IMG/VR virus record: IMGVR_UViG_3300006802_000077
Location: 27,776 to 91,775 of that record
DNA length: 64,000 bases
Reading direction: 5' to 3' (one strand)
Source of the DNA: a virus
Shown: positions 59,284 through 64,000 of the stretch, one piece after another
How positions within the stretch are numbered: the stretch's first letter is position 1
How the letters are laid out: each line of letters opens with the position of its first letter
Notes under the pieces: generated by a model
The model's database searches: none
What the model was told of the DNA's origin: nothing
What the model saw: only the letters and a program-made list of their open reading frames with translations
Translations under genes and position numbers: made by a program

Positions 59284-61818
59284 ATGACTAATTATTACAC
59301 CAACGTACAAGTTTACGGTAACAACATTCTTTTCCGTGGCGTAAATAACGGTCGGCGATTTGGTAAAAAAATACCATACTCGCCGACTTTGTTTTTACCA
59401 TCTAAAAAACCAACAGACTTTAAAAGTTTGCATGGTGATTTTTTAGAGCCTAAAAAGTTTAAAACTATTCGTGAAACAAGAGATTTCATTAAGAAATACG
59501 AAGAAGTTGAAAACTTTAAAATATATGGTAATGCTAGTTTTGAATATGCCTTCATCTCCGAACACCAAAAAGGTATGATAGAGTGGGACATAAATCAACT
59601 TGATATAGCAATCATCGATATTGAGGTTGGTTCTGAAAATGGTTTCCCAGATCCAATTGATGCAAATGAGCCAATTACTGCAATTTCTATCCGAAAACTT
59701 AATGGTGAGATGGTTGTTTATGGTTGTGGAGAATTTCAAAATTATCGTGATGATATAAACTATATTCGTTGTAAAGATGAATGGACACTCTGTAAAACAT
59801 TTTTAGAAGATTGGAAAGATAATCATCCAGATGTTATTTCTGGATGGAACGTAAAGTTTTTCGATATACCATATTTGGTTAATCGATTTAAACGTATTCT
59901 TGGAGAAGAATATGTCAACAAACTTTCACCGTGGGATATCATATATACCCGTGAAAAAGTTATTAGAGGTAAAAAACAAATTGCTTATGATTTGTTAGGC
60001 ATATCTTGTTTAGATTATATTGAATTATATAAATGGTATGCGCCTGGTGGTAAATCGCAAGAATCATATCGTTTGGACAATATCGCTTATGTAGAACTTG
60101 GAGAAAATAAATTATCATATGAAGAATTCGATAACCTACACCAACTGTATAAACTCAACTATCAAAAATTTATTGAGTATAACATCAAAGATGTGGAACT
60201 TGTCGTTAAACTGGAAGAAAAGTTAAAATTAATTGAATTAGCTTTGACTCTTGCCTACGATACAAAGACAAACTATGAAGATGTCTTTGCTCAAACTCGT
60301 ATGTGGGATTCTCTAATCTATTCTTATCTGATTAACAAAGGGACTGTTGTACCGCCAAAAAAGATTAAAGCAAAAGATTCTGCTTTTGAAGGTGCTTACG
60401 TCAAAGAACCTCAAGTAGGATTACATCCATGGGTCGCATCATTTGATTTGAATTCTTTGTATCCACATTTGATGATGCAATACAATTTATCTCCTGAAAC
60501 ATTAATAGAACCAAAAGACTATACACAAAATATGCGTGATATAGTTTCTTCTGGTGTTTCGGTTGATAAACTATTAACAAAACAAATAGACACTTCCGGG
60601 CTGGTTGACGTTACAATGACACCAAACGGTCAATTTTTCAGAACTGACATACAAGGTTTTATTCCTAAAATGTTGGAAGAAATGTATGAAGACCGAAAAA
60701 AGTTTAAAAAGATGATGTTAAAATGTCAACAAGACATTCAAAATGAAGAAGACACACATAAGAAAAGGGAGTTGGAAAATCTAATTGCTAGGTATAACAA
60801 CCTTCAACTTGCAAAAAAGGTTTCGTTGAATTCTGCTTATGGTGCAATGGGTTCACAATATTTCCGTTTTTATGATTTGAGGCAAGCTCTTGCTGTTACA
60901 TTGGCTGGCCAATTATCCATTAAGTGGATTGAAAATAAGTTAAATTCTTATTTAAATACTTTATTAAAAACACAAGATGATTATGTTATTGCATCAGATA
61001 CAGATTCAATTTATCTTAAACTTGAACCTCTCGTAAAATCGGTGTTTCAGAAAGAAACAGAAACTTCTAAAATTATATCCTTTATGGATAAAGTCTGTGA
61101 AGATAAAATTCAACCGTTTATCGACAAGAGTTATTCTGAGCTTGCAGAGTATGTTCATGCGTATGCACAAAAGATGCAAATGAAACGTGAAGCTTTGGCT
61201 GACAAAGGTATTTGGACTGCCAAGAAGCGTTACATTTTAAATGTATATAATAATGAAGGTGTTGTATATAAAAAACCTAAACTAAAAGTTATGGGTCTCG
61301 AAATGATTAAATCATCCACACCTTCTGCGGTGCGTGAAAAAATGCGTGAGTTGATTGAATTGATGATGACTGCAAAAGAAACCGAGATACAAGACTTCAT
61401 ATCAAATTTTCGAAGTGAATTCAAAAAGTTACCTGTAGAAGAAATATCTTTTCCTAGAGGTTTGAATGGTCTCAATGATTATTCCGATTCTGCGACTTTA
61501 TATAAAAAAGGCACACCTATTCATGTTAAAGGTGCAATCATTTATAATTTCAATTTGAAAAAATTGGAGTTGACAAATAAATATCCTTCCATCCAAGAAG
61601 GTGAGAAGTTGAAGTTTACTTATCTCAAAATGCCAAATCCTTTTAAAGATTCAGTAATCTCTTACCCAACTAGATTGCCTAGAGAATTCAATTTGCAGGA
61701 ATATATTGATTATGACCTACAATTTGAAAAGTCCTTTTTAGAACCTGTAAAAGTTATTTTAGATTGTATTGGTTGGAAGGTAGAAAAAACATTTTCTTTG
61801 GAAAGTTTTTTTGAATGA
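59284..61818 (+). CDS. 43: DNA polymerase gp43 (family B)
   Basis: The replicative polymerase with 3'-5' proofreading. Exonuclease motif I is IIDIEVGS with D112 and E114, the same numbers as in T4. Polymerase motif A is SFDLNSLYPHLMMQYN (D388), motif B KKVSLNSAYGAMGS near 515-530, and motif C IASDTDSIYLK with D572 and D574. The length of 844 is typical (T4 898). The C-terminus FSLESFFE should end in a clamp-binding peptide. The gene is intact, not split and without an intron or intein. Confidence 0.97.
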   Translation: MTNYYTNVQVYGNNILFRGVNNGRRFGKKIPYSPTLFLPSKKPTDFKSLHGDFLEPKKFKTIRETRDFIKKYEEVENFKIYGNASFEYAFISEHQKGMIEWDINQLDIAIIDIEVGSENGFPDPIDANEPITAISIRKLNGEMVVYGCGEFQNYRDDINYIRCKDEWTLCKTFLEDWKDNHPDVISGWNVKFFDIPYLVNRFKRILGEEYVNKLSPWDIIYTREKVIRGKKQIAYDLLGISCLDYIELYKWYAPGGKSQESYRLDNIAYVELGENKLSYEEFDNLHQLYKLNYQKFIEYNIKDVELVVKLEEKLKLIELALTLAYDTKTNYEDVFAQTRMWDSLIYSYLINKGTVVPPKKIKAKDSAFEGAYVKEPQVGLHPWVASFDLNSLYPHLMMQYNLSPETLIEPKDYTQNMRDIVSSGVSVDKLLTKQIDTSGLVDVTMTPNGQFFRTDIQGFIPKMLEEMYEDRKKFKKMMLKCQQDIQNEEDTHKKRELENLIARYNNLQLAKKVSLNSAYGAMGSQYFRFYDLRQALAVTLAGQLSIKWIENKLNSYLNTLLKTQDDYVIASDTDSIYLKLEPLVKSVFQKETETSKIISFMDKVCEDKIQPFIDKSYSELAEYVHAYAQKMQMKREALADKGIWTAKKRYILNVYNNEGVVYKKPKLKVMGLEMIKSSTPSAVREKMRELIELMMTAKETEIQDFISNFRSEFKKLPVEEISFPRGLNGLNDYSDSATLYKKGTPIHVKGAIIYNFNLKKLELTNKYPSIQEGEKLKFTYLKMPNPFKDSVISYPTRLPREFNLQEYIDYDLQFEKSFLEPVKVILDCIGWKVEKTFSLESFFE

Positions 61819-62621
61819 AATATTGTTTGGTCATTAAAGAGATAAACAAGTTTGACGCTGTTGAATTTGTCCAAGAATATCATTATTCGAAAGTGATGCC
61901 TAAACTAACAAAACATTATTTGGGTATATTCAATGATGACGCACTCGTTGGTGTTTTAACTCTAGGATGGGGAACTCAACCACTTCAAACAATAAAAAAA
62001 TTATTTCCAAATTGTCAAACAAAAGATTACTATGAAATAGGTAAAATGTGTATGCATCCCGATATGCCAAGAAATTCAGAGTCACAAATGCTCTCTGCTG
62101 TCATAAAATGGATGAAGAACAATTTACCTACAGTTAAATATTTGTATACATGGGCTGATGGTATTGTAGGTAAACCTGGTTATGTTTATCAAGCGGCCAA
62201 CTTTTATTATGGAGGATTTATTTGGACTGATGTTTACATTGGACCAGATGGTGAAAAAATACATCCGAGAACTGCTAAAGGTTTGTGTATAGAAAATGGT
62301 AAACGGTTGGGTCGAGATAAAGTTTTTTGGTTAACGTTTGACTTTATGCAAGATAAAGGAATCAAAAGAATCAAAGGCAAACAGTTTAGATACATAATGC
62401 CTTTGACGAAAGAAATAAGAAATCGTTTGAATAAAGATTCTACGGTCAATTGGAACACAAATTATCCTAAACACTCAGACTTGTTATGGAAAGAAATGAC
62501 AGGTGTTGGCCAATATTCAGAAACCACAATGATACCACAATTTGACTTGGGTGTAGTGAACTTAAATAGAAAGAATGTGTTTTCAAACGCAAGGAAGAAT
62601 ACTTTAGAAAATTTCTTTTAA
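61815..62621 (+). CDS. Mom-like DNA adenine modification protein
   Basis: A 268-residue protein resembling phage Mu Mom, a GNAT-fold enzyme that adds a carbamoylmethyl group to adenine and protects DNA from restriction. Matching parts are QEYHYSKVMPKL near residue 20, GVLTLGWGTQPLQTI near 46, YEIGKMCM at 73-80 and the key block WADGIVGKPGYVYQAANFYY at 113-132. The C-terminal third has an RRL-type basic region (KHSDLLWKEMTGVG). It overlaps the polymerase stop by ATGA, so it is made with gp43. The exact modification is unknown. Confidence 0.78.
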   Translation: MKYCLVIKEINKFDAVEFVQEYHYSKVMPKLTKHYLGIFNDDALVGVLTLGWGTQPLQTIKKLFPNCQTKDYYEIGKMCMHPDMPRNSESQMLSAVIKWMKNNLPTVKYLYTWADGIVGKPGYVYQAANFYYGGFIWTDVYIGPDGEKIHPRTAKGLCIENGKRLGRDKVFWLTFDFMQDKGIKRIKGKQFRYIMPLTKEIRNRLNKDSTVNWNTNYPKHSDLLWKEMTGVGQYSETTMIPQFDLGVVNLNRKNVFSNARKNTLENFF

Positions 62622-62622
62622 C

Positions 62623-63444
62623 ATGACACAAGTAATACTTCCATTCTTAACAGCAATAGCACTATCAACAATTGCTGCTTTTTATTCGGTCATAGGTTTA
62701 GCACAAATATTTCCAGGTTCATTTTGGCCAATCGTTATTATGGGTGGTGTATTAGAAGTTGCTAAACTTGTGACTGTTTCTTGGTTGTATAATAATTGGA
62801 AAGAAACAGTAATATTAATGAGGTATTACTTCATTACTGCTGTGATATTTCTTATGTTGATTACTTCAATGGGTATCTTTGGTTATTTGTCAAAGGCACA
62901 CCTAGAAACAAATATAGTTGTTGGTGCCAATAGTGTTGAAATAAAGATATTAGAACAACAAGAAAAAATATCTAAAGAAAGGTTAGATTACTTGTTGTTA
63001 AAAGCAGGCAATGACCCAACTAAAATAGCTAGAGCAACGAACAACGCAATTATGGAAACTCAGGCAGAATTAAAACGCCTAGCGGAACAAAAGTTGCCGT
63101 TGTTAAAGGAAGAAAACGCTTTGCTGGCAGAAGTTGGTCCAATCAAATACATCGCCGAAGCTTTGTATGATAAAGAAGACCCAAACTTCATAGATAAAGC
63201 TGTACGCATTGTTATTTTAGTTATCATTGTGGTATTTGACCCACTTGCTGTATTGTTACTTATTGCCGCAAACCAAACATATCGAAAGATAAAAACAGTA
63301 GTGGAAGAACCACCTAAAAAGGCAACAAAGAATAGAAAGCTTGACAAGAAACCTAGTCCTAGTTTAGAATCATTCTTTGATAGTAATGCACATGAACTTG
63401 TACCAAAAAAAGAAATACTTAAAATTGATGGAGAAATAAAATGA
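62623..63444 (+). CDS. Membrane protein with central coiled coil
   Basis: A 273-residue protein. The N-terminal 95 residues hold three hydrophobic segments: LPFLTAIALSTIAAFYSVIG, WPIVIMGGVLEVAKLVTVSW and YFITAVIFLMLITSMGIFGY. A charged coiled coil (IKILEQQEKISKERLDYLLL; METQAELKRLAEQKLPLLKE) follows, then a fourth segment, IVILVIIVVFDPLAVLLLIA, near residues 200-219, and a basic C-terminal tail. The layout suggests an inner-membrane protein with a large cytoplasmic or periplasmic helical hairpin. It is common in this part of T4-like cyanophage-type genomes. Function unknown. Confidence 0.7.
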   Translation: MTQVILPFLTAIALSTIAAFYSVIGLAQIFPGSFWPIVIMGGVLEVAKLVTVSWLYNNWKETVILMRYYFITAVIFLMLITSMGIFGYLSKAHLETNIVVGANSVEIKILEQQEKISKERLDYLLLKAGNDPTKIARATNNAIMETQAELKRLAEQKLPLLKEENALLAEVGPIKYIAEALYDKEDPNFIDKAVRIVILVIIVVFDPLAVLLLIAANQTYRKIKTVVEEPPKKATKNRKLDKKPSPSLESFFDSNAHELVPKKEILKIDGEIK

Positions 63445-64000
63445 GTTTGCTCGATAAATTGAAAAAGAATTCAACAATTAAAGATTCGGCTATTCTTACC
63501 AAATCTAAATTTTTTACCGAGAAAGATATAATTCAAACTGATGTGCCTATGGTAAACGTGGCGTTATCAGGTAGTTTAGATGGAGGTTTGACGCCAGGTT
63601 TAACAATGCTTGCTGGTCCATCTAAGCATTTTAAGACAGCGTTTGCTTTGTTGATGGCTTCTGCCTATCAAAAGAAATATCCTGAGGCTGTCGTGTTATT
63701 TTATGATTCAGAATTTGGCACACCGACCAAATACTTTGAAACATTTAATATCAATATGGATAATGTGTTGCATACTCCAATTACTGATGTTGAACAATTG
63801 AAGTTTGATGTTATGAAACAACTACAGGAACTGGAAAAAGATGACCGTGTAATTATTGTAATTGACTCAATTGGTAACTTGGCATCTAAGAAAGAAGTTG
63901 AAGATGCGTTGAATGAAAAGTCGGTTGCTGATATGTCACGAGCAAAACAAATGAAATCTTTGTTCCGCATGGTGACACCACACCTGACCATTAAAGATAT
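63441..64000 (+). CDS. uvsX: Recombinase UvsX, 3'-truncated by the window end
   Basis: An ATG at 63441 overlaps the previous stop (ATGA). The visible 186 residues start MSLLDKLKKNSTIKDSAIL and contain the Walker A GPSKHFKT at 59-66, as in T4 UvsX (GPSKSFKS), VLFYDSEFGTP near 86-96, and the Walker B RVIIVIDSIGNL near 142. UvsX is the RecA-family strand-exchange protein that works with UvsY, encoded at 39413. The C-terminal half lies beyond the window. Confidence 0.95.
   Translation, partial: MSLLDKLKKNSTIKDSAILTKSKFFTEKDIIQTDVPMVNVALSGSLDGGLTPGLTMLAGPSKHFKTAFALLMASAYQKKYPEAVVLFYDSEFGTPTKYFETFNINMDNVLHTPITDVEQLKFDVMKQLQELEKDDRVIIVIDSIGNLASKKEVEDALNEKSVADMSRAKQMKSLFRMVTPHLTIKD

Noticed and set aside
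1-64000. CRISPR array, insertion sequence, integrase, attachment site or intein
   Set aside because: No regularly spaced repeats, transposase or integrase motifs, or split core genes were seen; gp43, gp17 and gp23 are uninterrupted.

Overview
The window is an AT-rich 64 kb segment of a T4-like myovirus. Nearly every gene lies on the + strand, many joined by ATGA or TAATG overlaps. Gene order follows the T4 core as arranged in the far relatives of T4 that infect marine and freshwater bacteria (cyanophage- or pelagiphage-like): baseplate, tail fibres, 13-14-15-16-17-18-19-20-67-68-21-22-23, uvsY-uvsW-55-47-46, 45-44-62-regA, 43, uvsX. I see no photosynthesis gene (psbA, psbD, hli) and no integrase, so a lytic phage of a heterotroph is at least as likely as a cyanophage. 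The host cannot be fixed from this sequence. Both ends cut genes: a gp8-like baseplate protein on the left and UvsX on the right.

Layout. 1-7.6 kb: end of gp8 and two large baseplate/tail proteins (DUF4815 family). 7.6-22 kb: fibre and adhesin cluster with attachment-type N-termini, GGTGASSF and GGIGVSGN fibre repeats, a 1785-residue repeat protein and two glycine-rich tip-like proteins. 22-24.5 kb: two glycosyltransferase genes, the first apparently fused to a methyltransferase. 24.5-39.4 kb: neck, terminase, sheath, tube, portal, prohead core, protease, scaffold and major capsid genes, with a Dps-type ferritin between the two terminase subunits. 39.4-47.1 kb: recombination and late transcription (UvsY, UvsW, gp55, gp47, gp46), then peptide deformylase and a DUF4338/DruA-like protein. 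47.1-53.7 kb: tRNA-Gly, a VWA/HExxH protein paired with a MoxR/CobS-type AAA+ ATPase, a small HTH-like protein, a GT-A glycosyltransferase, a ParB-like protein and a DUF3310 protein. 53.7-64 kb: sliding clamp, clamp loader, RegA, Hsp20, nucleotide enzymes (dCMP deaminase, cytidylyltransferase-like, MazG-like), DNA polymerase, a Mom-like DNA modification protein, a membrane protein and UvsX.

Regulation can be read in part. Structural genes have T4-style late motifs (xCTAAATA or TATAAATA) upstream, consistent with the gp55 sigma factor and gp45 clamp encoded here. The replication and accessory half carries sigma70-like promoters; three of them have perfect TTGACA and TATAAT boxes with 17-nt spacing. 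Clear hairpin terminators follow gp23 and the HTH gene. No stretch over 300 bases lacks a gene.

The points most worth a second look are the Dps with a full ferroxidase site inside the packaging operon, the AAA+/VWA-protease-like pair under strong promoters, the Mom-like protein next to DNA polymerase, the DruA-like protein, the glycosyltransferase-methyltransferase fusion, and evidence that small beta domains have moved between baseplate, neck and fibre genes.
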